Under the pieces are notes generated by a model. The model was not told the origin of the DNA and did not search any database. It saw nothing but the letters and a program-made list of their open reading frames with translations. Below, piece after piece: positions 23,085-34,100 of a DNA stretch of 64,000 bases (position 1 is the stretch's first letter; every line of letters starts with the position of its first letter). Where the stretch lies: the NCBI GenBank assembly GCA_012845835.1, contig JABAKD010000022.1, positions 12,108,718-12,172,717 on the forward strand, given 5' to 3'. Position numbers and translations under genes: made by a program. This DNA comes from Undaria pinnatifida. Its lineage: Eukaryota; Sar; Phaeophyceae; Laminariales; Alariaceae.

Positions 23085-23660
23085 TAATTTCGAGAAAAGC
23101 GAGAAAGTTCACCCCCGACACCTTGGAGCCACCCCGCGCTAGAGACGTGCCGCAGATTCTAAGAAGTTTCTGAGCTCCTAAAATGAGGAAGAGATCAACA
23201 TCAACATCATCTATCATCACCCGAAACATGACCTCGAAGGCATTCGTTCGTTCGCGCAACCCGACCAAGGGTCTATCTACCCCTAATCCTTAAAAACATT
23301 TCAACCCATAAATTTATTAGACTTAAAAACCGGCACTTCCCCATTTAAGAGTCATCCCACGGTAGGGTAGGGGTGCAGCATCATCAGTCCCTGAGCTTCT
23401 CACATGAGGAGCTCAATATCTCACCCGAAAACATTACTTCGAAGGTATTCGTTCGCACAAACCGACCAAGCTTTTTAGGCCTTAGTCCTAAAAAAATGTG
23501 TACCAGTGAAATTACTTGATTAATGACTAACCCGTAGATCCTCGCTTGAGGGGCTCGATCGGACAGGTACATTATTAGTTAATCCAACAACTGCAACCCG
23601 TACTGTTGGATGACTCTTTAAAGGAGCTCAACCGGTCAGAAACGTTTTGGTTGAAAAAGT
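23085..23660. repeat. dispersed family R5, two adjacent copies
   Basis: Two copies in a row (about 23085-23330 and 23385-23660) of a ~250-base sequence with CCCGAAAACATTACTTCGAA, GGTATTCGTTCG, GCAACCCGACCAA and CTTGAGGGGCTCGA parts. Other copies lie near 24535-24640, 38450-38710, 39525-39735, 49810-50045, 58245-58480, 58895-59010 and 62290-62585, in both orientations. Element ends could not be fixed. Confidence 0.6.
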
Positions 23661-23661
23661 A

Positions 23662-23872
23662 CAACTCCCTTCCATGGTTTATAGAACAATCCCTTCCATG
23701 GTCTATAGAACAACCCCTTCCATGGTCTACAGAACATTCCCTTCCATGGTCTATAGAACAATCCCTCCCATGGTCTATAGAACAATCCCTTCCATGGTCT
23801 ACAGAACAATCCCTTCCATGGTCTACAGAACAATCCCTTCCATGGTCTATAGCACAATCCCTTCCGTGGTAT
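23662..23872 (+). repeat. 24-base minisatellite, about nine copies
   Basis: Unit CCTTCCATGGTCTATAGAAC plus AATC, repeated about nine times with few changes. Because 24 is a multiple of three, two plus-strand frames and a minus-strand frame stay open and give eight-residue repeats (for example SLPWSIEQ). This is the expected by-product of the unit length, not evidence for a protein. Confidence 0.85.
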
Positions 23873-25107
23873 AAAGCTATAAAAAACGAATAATCGAACT
23901 CGCAGCAGCTGACGTACTTTCAAAAACATTGTTGTTGCTGTTGTCAAATGCAGCAAAAAACAGGAATGAATTGTCATTCGGACGATATTGGGGTCAAGGA
24001 GCCCCGCTATTCAGAAAAATGTAATGGCCAAAAAACGGTATACCTTAATATCTCATCGTAGCGAGCGTCTCAAAAAGGTACTATTAATAGTACCCTTTTC
24101 CAACTCATATTGAGTCATCTCACGGTGGTAGAGGTTGCGCGTTTTGGGCCAAACGTTCCTGACCGATGACGCGTGCTTCGATAGAGGGGTGCACCAACCA
24201 TTGTTGTTTTTTCTGGGGTTCCTCTGTTTGGGAGCTTTAAGACCTCTCACAAACACTGATCTGGAGAAAAAAAAATAAAGCTGCTAGATAGACCGGATGA
24301 AGAGACCCATGACCTAGTAGGCACACGACGAGAATCATCACGCAAAAACACAAAAATGGTGTATTTTTTCCGACGATTTTTTTAATAGGTTAATGAGCCC
24401 CGTCATTCAGAAAAACAAGAAAAATCGCCAAAAAAAGGTATACCTCTATCGCAGCTCCTCAACCACTGTGGAGCTGTCGGTGAGTACGATAACACTGCGA
24501 GCACTTTCGTTCTCGGACTATTAATAGCGCATGGAAAAAGCTGGTCTGTTTGCGCGAACGCATGTCTTCGAAGCCATGTGTTCTTTTCGGGTGAGATGTT
24601 GAGCTCCTCTCCATGTCAGGAGCTCAGGAAGTTCTGCTGCAATGCACCCGTAGCGAGGGATGGCTCTACATTAATCTCGAGTAAAGTGTCTCCAAAAGCG
24701 TGGGAAAACTCGCGAAAGTTCCGTTCCGAAGGGGAAACATATCCCTTTTCCCAAACTCCTAGCAGTATCCTAGCCTAATTCCAAGAGTTTTATCCCCATA
24801 TCGCGAGTTAGCGGCCATGAGCACGGATAATAAGGAAAACACGAGACGATCCACCCACACGGAATGCCTCGCTGTACGGTAATCCTGAGCTATAAGTAGT
24901 ACTTCAGCGGCACTACATAAACCGCCATGAACATCTGTGGCACCAAGCCGACATGAGCATAGATGATAATGCTGTTCTCACAGCGTATCTCATTTCCTCG
25001 TGAAGGCCAGAACCCTCTTCCGACAAAACCGACAACGTCTCCCTCCCCTCGCAAACCCACAGCTAGAAAAAAAACTCGAGAAATCGGTATTTTCGGCAGC
25101 TCCTGAC

Positions 25108-25385
25108 AGAACTATGTCGCAACGTGTCTCGCTACCGACTCAAAAATCGTCCCGCTACCGACCAAAAAAGCGTTTTGTTACCGGCCCAATGTGCCCTCGC
25201 TACCGACCAAACGTGTCTCGCTACCGACCAAACGTGTCTCGCTACCGACCAACCATGCCTCGCTACCGACCAAACACGCCTCGCTAACGATCAAACATGC
25301 CTCGGTACCGACGAAACAAGCATGGGTCTTGCTACCTACGAAACAAATGTGGGTCTCGCTACCTGCCAAACGTGCTTCACTACAC
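25108..25385 (+). repeat. ~20-base minisatellite (CTACCGACCAAACGTGTCTCG-like)
   Basis: About twelve copies of a unit close to TCGCTACCGACCAAACGTG. The open frames with repeated LATDQTC are by-products. Confidence 0.8.
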
Positions 25386-25394
25386 AGGCGCGCC

Positions 25395-25882
25395 TTATGT
25401 GAGTCGGAGGGATCGCATGGTGGGGTACGGGACGGCAGCCACCGCCCTCGCCCGGTCGCGAGATTTTTGGTGTCCGCCGGAACCGTTTTCCGGCAAAGAC
25501 GGCAACGTTGTTCCCCCCGTCCCTACGACCCCACCGCCTCCGGGAAACCCTCGAGAACCTGCGTTCATAGTTGCCCTTGGGGGAAGCATATGAAACATAC
25601 CGCAGCGTGCTTCAGTACCGACGATATCTTTGACGGAGTCAAGCGATTCCTCCTGCGTCGAAATGCTAGAATCTGTGTCGATTATTTCTGCAGCCCGAAT
25701 GGTCTGGGGTAAGAACGGCGTGGAGTCGTGGTCGTCCTCGTTGGCCCCCATCCGAGCACGGCGCGCCTTTTCGCGCTTGTAACGGTTGTCTTGTGTCTCG
25801 TCGGGAACGCGGGTAGGTTGCCGGAGAGAAGGAGGACCCTCTCCACGAACCGATCGACAAACCTATCGTGCGTTTGTACAAC
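25395..25882 (-). CDS. possible exon(s) of the minus-strand gene
   Basis: After an acceptor cgatag (revcomp of 25883-25888) the minus strand reads, in one frame, FVDRFVERVLLLSGNLPAFP and then, one frame over, DETQDNRYKREKARRARMG and DSTPFLPQTIRAAEIIDTDS. Both parts have GC-rich third positions. Either this is two exons, or the copy has a small frameshift near 25800. The donor is not clear, and downstream the frame runs into Gly-rich sequence near the minisatellite. Incoming phase 0 would fit the exon ending at 28095. Weak. Confidence 0.3.
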
Positions 25883-26424
25883 AAAAAATAAGCGAATAGG
25901 ACACACCTTAGCTGTGATGTCGCGAATTTCGCCGAAAAAGGTTGTTGTGCGAAAAAATCAGTCGAAGCACTGTACGCTAGAGGTATCGTACGTATGGAGC
26001 ACTTTTTTGTTCACAAACTGATTTTCTGAACGACGTGGCTCCTCAAGAATCAAACATCTCGCCTGCATGTCATTCTTGTCTCGCAACATGAAACGTTTTT
26101 TTATTCCCACCGTAAAGCCAATGAGGGTTTAGTCAACGACCAAGGCGACGGTGGTGGGTGCCCCCATACTCGCGCGAGTGACTCAGTACGTCGCGGACGA
26201 AAAGACTTGCTGGCGGTTTTTATCGCGCAGCGTAGCGTACCGTATCGTTGCGGACTGATATCGCGATTTCAAAACACCACGAACTATTTTTAGACCGCAG
26301 CAAAGAAACGGGGGTTACTCGCGCGCGAAATGACCTCAAGCCATTGCAAAAAAAAGATCCCAAACGGGACCACGCTACCGCAGCCTGGGTCTCATCGGAT
26401 TGCAACTTTCGGTTTACTCATAGT

Positions 26425-26750
26425 AAGCTTTTGCCGTAGACGCGTGCTACGACAGAGTCAGCGATTTTTCGTCGGAATTTTTTTTCTGAAGGACTGGGCT
26501 CCTCAACCCAAAAATCGTCGGAAATCTTTCTGTATCTTTTTCTTGCGTGATTCTCGTCGTGTACCTAGCCCATGCGATTTTTCATTCGGTACTGTAGCAT
26601 TTTTAATTTTTCTTGAAAAAAAAAAACAAAGTTTTTGGCAGAGGTTTCAAGCTCTCAAATCGAGGAGCCTCAGAACAAAAAGGTGCATCTCAAATGAGGA
26701 GTAGTATTAAGAAAAACAAAATGATGCCCCTTTGCCGTAGCGTGTGGCCC
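26425..26750. repeat. R2-type element, diverged copy
   Basis: Carries the R2 landmarks: GTAGACGCGTGCTACGACAG at one side, an AAATCGTCGGAAATC segment, a run of A, and CAAATCGAGGAGC, then a GCCGTAGCGTGTGG end. Other diverged copies lie near 9215-9400, 24000-24480, 28590-28870, 33990-34230, 43590-43830, 45380-45630, 46335-46715, 57795-57985 and 60170-60930. Confidence 0.5.
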
Positions 26751-27654
26751 TCGAAAGGTGGTATCATAGCCCACGTGGGAGGGAGCACATTGGCGTGGCG
26801 ATTTGTGGCACAGGAGGGGGGTTGATTGGATTTTCGGGGAACGAAACATGGGGTCGAAGTGCAGTATTAAAAGAGTAGCAGTTTTCAGTGGAGCACAGGT
26901 GCAAAGCCCCTCTCCGTGCAACGATCGATAAACCTACTTACGCAGATTTAGCACGAAATAGCAAATTCCAACGTGTGGTATAGTAGCCAGCGTGGGAGGG
27001 AATGAGCATGACACGGGGGGTTGATAGAGTTGAATTAAGCATGGGAGCGAGGAGGAACCATGAAACGTGACGGGTAGGGGCGGGATTACTTGCGCATCAA
27101 TCGCCGAGGGTACGGAAAGGTTCATTTTGGGGCATATAAATGTTTTTCATAAAAATTGTTTCAAAAACTTCAGCTTCGGGTTCGGCCGACTGAATGGTCG
27201 ATACTCAACTTTGCAAGCTGGGTCATACGTCGGCCGCGTGTATTACTATGCTTGTTATAAAGACACGTCGTCTGTGAGATCGAGGACTATTTCGAAACCT
27301 TTACAGCGCATCAGCCGAGATCTTACTTTCAGCTTCTTAAAGCCTATTTTGTCACGGGCAGCCTGTAGAAGAGACTTTATCGCTAAAATGGTCCCGCATT
27401 GCTGATATTTCTCAGGAACGCTCAGCTTAATTAATACTCAGTACACTGGGGAGCAACATGCCTAAAACTCATGAGGTAGGCGCTGCATTACAGTTGATGA
27501 TTCCAATGGGTAGTTCTGCAGAAAATGCAAGCTGACAGGCGGAGCCGGTAGTGTTCGCTTTTTAGCATCATCTGCTGTGCGCCAATTGCACACAGTTTAC
27601 GTTTTTTTCAACGCTTTCGTTCGTCCACACCACAAAACCTCAGGCCGTTCCTTC

Positions 27655-28065
27655 TCACTCAATGTCGAGGATGTGATCGGGTAGTATAAAAATGTCGAGA
27701 ACGTGATTGGGAAGTTACACAATGTCAAGGATATGATTGGATAGTCAAACGATGTCGAGAATGAAAATGGAAAGTCAAGCAATGTCGATGATAGGATTGG
27801 ATATATGCTCAAACAATGTCGAGAATGTGATTGGGAGGTAGAACAATGTCGAGGATATTATTGGATACTCAAACAATCTCGAGGATGTGATTGCATACTC
27901 AAACAATATCGATAATGCGATTGGGAAGTCAACCAATGTGGAGAATGTCATTTGATACTCAAATAATGTCGAGAATGTGATTGGGTCGAAAAACAAAACG
28001 TCGAAAATGTGATTGGGTCGAAAAACAACAATGCCACGAATGAAATTTGGGTAGTCAAAACAAAT
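27655..28065 (+). repeat. ~30-base minisatellite (AATGTCGAGAATGTGATTGG)
   Basis: Twelve or more copies of a unit near AATGTCGAGAATGTGATTGG plus GAAGTCAAAC. The minus strand stays open over part of it with ten-residue repeats because the unit is about 30 bases. It abuts the exon at 28095-28190. Confidence 0.8.
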
Positions 28066-28094
28066 GTCGAGATCACGATTGTCTACAGCATCAC

Positions 28095-28190
28095 CTGTAC
28101 ACCCCTGGTGCTAGCGGGCAAGTCGGCGCGCATGGTAAGATCGGTGTACATGCTCGACATCTGGAGCAGAACCTCGCGCACGCACTGCAC
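28095..28190 (-). CDS. exon (unknown gene), [15 protein letters not shown] segment
   Basis: Acceptor gcgtgcag, donor CAG|gtgatg, 32 codons in phase 0/0: [19 protein letters not shown] then [13 protein letters not shown]. The preceding exon at 28426 ends in phase 2, so a small exon between them (perhaps around 28200-28320, where [15 protein letters not shown] is open) is missing from the model. Confidence 0.5.
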
Positions 28191-31100
28191 CTGCACGCCC
28201 CAAAAAAACGAATACGCACGAAAGCACGCTGGTTACACAATAGCGCTGCCGACAGTGGATGCGCAACGTGTGGCGGATCAACCTCTGTTCAGGCCCCGGA
28301 GAGAGTTCTGTACTCTCCATCGAACGTGTGGAGGAATCGGGTGAGAAGGGCGGCGCAATTCGCACAGAGGATACGTGCCAATGCGCGTTGAGCCTGATGC
28401 TCGCGACAATGGCAGGCAGTCTTACTGCCGGTCACTCATGTGCACCAGAGAGATTACGGCGATGATTTTCCCCTGGCGCGCGGGTGAACAAGGACAGGAC
28501 TTAAAACCTGGATACGTGCCAACCACGGCGGAGGTGCACCATTTTTTTCTTATTTTTTGCCCTGCAGGGTTCTTGGATTAACCCCGTGAGAGCTCCCAAA
28601 TCCCTCCCTACACTAACTTCAAGTAAATTTCCCTCCAAAAGGGTTTTCCAGTTGTTAAGGCGTTAAGGAGCTCTACGCCCCCGACCCAAAAAACTGATTT
28701 TGGGCAGGTTGAAAGTAAGTGCAACCAGATGACCAAAGCCATGCCCAAAAAATAAGCAAAGATTGAAAAGTATTGTGTTGCGAAACAAAAATGGCTTTTC
28801 CGACGGTTTTAGGTCAAGAAAAAAAAAAAAAAAAATCCACCCAATAGTGCCACCTCTCCATCGCAACTCACGTATCTCTGGGACCCGGACGCAGCGACGT
28901 AAAAATACGAGAAGCACGGTGGAAACGAAACACGCTATCTTACCCACTGCCGCATTTGTGCGTGCCCGGAAGGGCGAGTTTTTGCTTGTCACCTGTGCGA
29001 TGGTTTGAGGGCAGCTGATTTGGGGCTGGCCCTTGAGGCTTTCCCTAGCGTCGTGGCATGCCTGCGGGGATGAGCAAAGAGCGTGGTGGAAGGAGGGGAG
29101 GTCGGAAAATGGTGTGGTGTGCTCTTGCGCGTTGACAGCTTGGTCGGCCTAACATCAATCGGCCGTCTACATGAAACCATTTAGACTCGCTTAAATAGAG
29201 CGGAGGTTGCAGTTCACAACGTACATTTTGTTTTTATCTCATCGCTTAATTCAACAGTATTGATTCCGCAATTTTAGTTTCTCCTTTTCCCCCCCTAGTC
29301 GTAACTCATTAAGAAAAGCTAACCCAGATGCAGGGCCACTAAGCAGGGTCTTCTCCCCCCTCCCCACTGCGACACGTGCCTTCGTTTTTATCGCGAGAAT
29401 AGTTCAGCACTTTTCTTCCCTCATCGACCCGCATCGATTTTTGTTGCGCACACGTACGCCAGGCGCAATCCGTAATCGATTTGGTTCAGAATAAAGAACC
29501 CATGGCAGGGCTCGAAACAGCGACTTCGACCTTACTAGTAGATTTTTTCAGAGGATAATCACGGTACTACCGCGGCGACCGGCACAGTAGTTCAGCACAA
29601 AAAAATAAACTATTTTTACGAGTAGTCTAGACGTGGTAGGTGCAAGGGCTCCCAGATGTGTAGAGGTGAGTGTCCTGTGACGCCACGCCGCTGACACACT
29701 TGTACCCTGAGAAGCGCGTCTTCCGCCGTGCACCCGTATAGCCTGCCCAACATCACCGCGCCGACCAGCCCTACCCTGCCGTGCCCTCTCGGCGACCACA
29801 GACACAGCTAAGGGGGGGTAGGTGTGCAGAGGGAATAAAAGAGGACGCACGACAAACAAAGTTGAAAACGTGAGGCGCCACAGGTATAACTGATGAACGA
29901 AGGGAGGAGGATAAATAACACGAATATTAGGTATAAAAGGTCAAGCCACAGACATCGCTGAGCGGGGTTGGCGTGCAGAAGGAAGAAGGAAGGGGACAAA
30001 TCATGAAAGGTGGAGCCGCAGCCTAGAACAGCAGATGTGCGGAGGGAAAAAGGCAAACCATGACCAAGAAAATGAAAACGTGCCTGAAGCCACAGGCACA
30101 GTTGACCACCTCCAAAATCAACACCAGGGCATATATATACAAGGGCTCCGCATGGGTGCCGGCGTATGCCGGCACCCATGCTCCGGGTAGGGCGGGGCAG
30201 CACTTCTGCTTGTTCGATTCAATATTCGATAGAGAGTAAAAACCGCTACCACACAACACATAGTCTTCGCGTGTAGAACGCAAAGTAATGCCAAGAGATT
30301 GATATAGACTAACAGTGGGCTACTTACTACTTCTGTAGTTTCCTTCGTTTCTCCGTTTCTTGCGTGAATCCGATTCCGAGCTTCATCATATATATTTCGA
30401 TCGGATAAATCCAAGCCCACGCAGACTGACCCTCTAGTCTGGCCACGAAGAGACGTTTCGAGTGCGTTTCTTGACGTTTCGACTCAACCAAGCATCCAGG
30501 GCCAGCAGAGAGATGGCCAAATGTTTGCTGCATGTTCTCTACGTAGCAACTGACAGGCGCGCACTGAGCCAGCTTCTGCTACTACATGCATGATACCACA
30601 ATATACTACGCGCGATCGGAGTATCACACACTGCTTGCAACGATGAGTTTCGACAAAATCTTCGATCTAACAGCAGCTGGAAAGTATTCTTTTTTTTTAT
30701 TATACCAGGTATCTATCTAGATCCGAGGCTCGCAGACCGACTGAGTCTCTGTGTGTTTAGTGATCGTGGAGAGACTTGCTGACGGCATTCTAGGCGTGAA
30801 ACACGGTGTCGCTGCCTTTGTCATTCAATTCCTCGAATGCTATTATAATAAATGCTGCTAGTTGTTGCTGTAGACCACTCTCGCCTGGTCGATGGAAATA
30901 TCAGTAGTACGCGATAGCACTGAACAAATAATTTGGTAGTTGAGAATTTCAGGCTCGATCGAGTTTTAGACGAAAAAATAAACATAAAATTCCTGGTATG
31001 GCCTTTTGTCTGATTGCTGGTCGCTCATTGGCCGGAGATCGTACATAAAGTAACCGTCATCTGGGGACGATAGGATCCATTCCCAGAATCATAATCCATT

Positions 31101-34100
31101 CACATATATATACAACTCCGACAACCCGGGGACGAACACGGATATATCACCAGCACTGATACCTCCCCGCACAGTATGGAAATCCCCAATGCCACCGACC
31201 GGCCGATCTCAAATTGGCTGGGGATTGTGTATTATAGAGCCAGCTCCACCCGGAGACGATAGGGTCCCACCCACGGTCCAGGGGTCATTCCATATATCTA
31301 AAAATTAGACAAACGGGGGAAAAAAACCGAGTTCTTTCATGTCGACACCGCCCCCCACGGTGTGGAATCCCCAACTCCATTGGCTAGAATCGCTGATTGG
31401 TTCGAGCTCCACAGCGGCCCCCACCCTAAGCAGGAGGATGACAAGAGGCTCACCAACCGATGAGGGGCAGCTCCGTCGCACACGGGGGAGATAGGGCCCC
31501 ATCCCCGGTTCAGAAATCTTCCGAATCTCTACAGCCCCAGCAACGCGGGAACTATAACGATGAGCAACGCGGGAACTATAACATTGATCTCCCGGTTCGA
31601 TATACCTCCCCGCACGGCATGTCCTCGACTCCATCGGCTTATTTCTCGTGATTGGCTGGTAGGCTTTGACCCAATAAGTTCTCAACTACTTCGACCGAGT
31701 CGGGTTTTCTCGCATACTTCTCGCATACGGCAAACATTTGCAATGCGAGCGCAGTTCAATGAACTATTTGCATGGTAGGTCGCACAAAAAAAGGATTTTG
31801 AGCCTATATCAGGTTGGCGTGCCGAGCAAGCACGCTCCAAATGAGGACGAGAAACACTTGAACAGCAACAACAGCACCAAACGCAATATAAATGGACGAC
31901 TTAGAGCCATTTGTATGCAGGATTCAGCCCTCCCCGGTTACAAGCACAATTAATTTCAAACAAAAATGGGGTGTTCAAAGAGAAACGACATACGTATTAA
32001 TATGTGGGACTAAGACTGGCACGACTCGAGCACAATAACCAACCGTGGGAAAAAATCTGAAATTGGGCCAAAACAGTGCGTATTTGACTCACTGGCATAA
32101 TGGTCGAATAATCATGGAATACTTGCTGTGCCCGAATAATTACCTCTTTGCCGCTTATGCCGCCGAAAAAAATCGCTGCAAATTCCGATTTCATTCGCTT
32201 ATTGGGTCAGAAACCTAACTAAGCTCGCCAATATTTCGCGGGTTTTTTTTAATACGCGTAGGGCAAAGAATTGCCATGCGACCGCAAGTCGTACCAAACG
32301 CTCGACCTCGGGATGAATCTATGCAGTTGGTGCCCAGAGCATCACGATAAAGTCATTCGAGACATAAGAAGAGCGGTCAAATCGCCATGTCCCGGCATAC
32401 TAACAGCCATATATATTGCCTACAACATATCAGAGCAATGAGCGCCTGCTTCGGCTTGACACAGGGTGATCTTCAATCGGAATATAATACCCTTTTTCTT
32501 TCTTCTCTGCATTTTCTTTTATTTTCTTTTTTCCTGTTGACTTGCGTCTGACGTGCGTGTACGTAGCGATGGGTACCACGACGTATTTGTGCTGAAGATC
32601 CCTATTTTTTACGATACTGCTATACCGTCGATTGCTGTGGCGCACAGGAGATATTGTCAAAAAAAAACCTATCACTCTGTATCATCGGTTAATTCCTGGC
32701 GAACACGAGATGGCATTTTCAAGAAAATCCCTCAATTTTATTATGCTGTCATCAATTAATTGCTGGCGCACACGATGTATTGACCAGCAACAACAACAGT
32801 CAGTAGCTAGCGCAATTCTTGCAACCACACAACGAAGCGTTCGAAACACGACTACTACCTTGATAATCACATTTATCCTTAGAGGTGCATCCACGTTTCG
32901 TTTGTGGGGATAAATATACATGGAATTAGATTGGGATATTTATTATGCGGTCCTGAAAGGTGGATGGTGGATCGTGGACCAATATATACGGAACGACTCT
33001 TTGGAGCGGCGATGAAAAAAAGCTGACGAAACATTGTTTCTCGTCCTGCGATTTTTAAAAGCGACTCCGTTCGTTGTGTTTGTTTCTATTTTTTTATGGT
33101 GCCTGTTTTGTTGTGCTCTCGTACTCGGTACGCTAGCATTTCACTCGATTTATACCTTGATTAATTGCGATTGTTTGGTTTACTCTGTCTCACAGTCTGT
33201 GACCACATAATAATACGTTGCATCTCTCTAGGATGAAGAATCGGCACGGACACTGGGTGTATTGATGTTGTTGGGTAGAGAACGCCCCCCCTCGAAGACA
33301 ACGAACGCTCGAACGAAGGTATTTAACCTTTAAATCCGATATCGAAAAGCAACTTCACAGCAGTCAGTCGTACGATGTGCACAATAGGTCAAACGCTTCG
33401 AGGTGTGGCCATGAAAAAAGTGTGGTGGGGACGAAATAAGAACCCAATCAATTTTGGAAATGATTCCAACTTGGAAATAAATGTTTTCCTATACTTCGAA
33501 ATATGTCTTTTTCGTTCAAGCTCTGAATATGCCAGGATCCAACAATAGCTCGGGCGTATACCGCACAAAATACCAAAAAAATGCGCATACTTCTCGCTTG
33601 TCTCGCTCAGCCGACGTACCCGATGCCGGCCAGGTGCGGAACGGACACGGCAGGGCGAGGGGCGTTTGAGCCGCCCCCGAAGACAGCGCTCGAACGAAGC
33701 TATTTGACTGAGAATTCCAGTTCCGAGAATCGCATACTGAGGCCGAGACGGAAAAAAACTCTTGACCGAATCCCTGAAACAAAGGAGGATCGTATATATA
33801 TATATATATGTATTTATCTCGGTACTTTGTCTGATGCGTTTTGGAGTTTGGAACACACGGTCAAGCCTGCCGTCCCCTACGGGCAAGTCTACGGGCGCAG
33901 CCTTGGAGAAAGTCGCCCTACACAAATTACCGCCTCTTCTGGTATAACTCCATACTGACGAGCGTGTAGCACGACTGCGGGCGCTTGCTATAGACACGTG
34001 CTACTGCGGTAGAGGGGTGCTTTATTTTTTCTCTACTGAGGAGCTCTATGTCTCACTCCAAAAGTGACTTATTAATAGAGTAAGCCGAAAGGGCAACCCG

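Larger units (their letters stand above)
15557..25394. other. repeat-rich stretch with no convincing gene
   Basis: No exon chain or recognisable domain was found between the plus-strand gene and the minus-strand exons. Contents are a ~57-base tandem repeat (15895-16095), a 182-base tandem duplication, a 185-base satellite, copies of dispersed families, a 24-base minisatellite and a tRNA-like relic, each listed separately. Open frames here are up to about 150 codons but are not supported by motifs. Confidence 0.5.

Noticed and set aside
23606-23893. Frames of eight-residue repeats on both strands
   Set aside because: By-product of a 24-base minisatellite.
25108-25402. Regularly spaced repeats considered as a CRISPR array
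   Set aside because: The ~20-base units are contiguous, with no unique spacers, in eukaryotic DNA; it is a minisatellite.
32096-32165. Minus-strand exon candidate before a gtgagt donor
   Set aside because: AT-rich codons, poor acceptor, and phase does not fit between the exons at 35767 and 29061.
33389-33997. 202-codon minus-strand frame, the longest in its region
   Set aside because: Contains a (TA)n-derived Tyr-Ile run and no motif or splice chain; composition is not coding-like.
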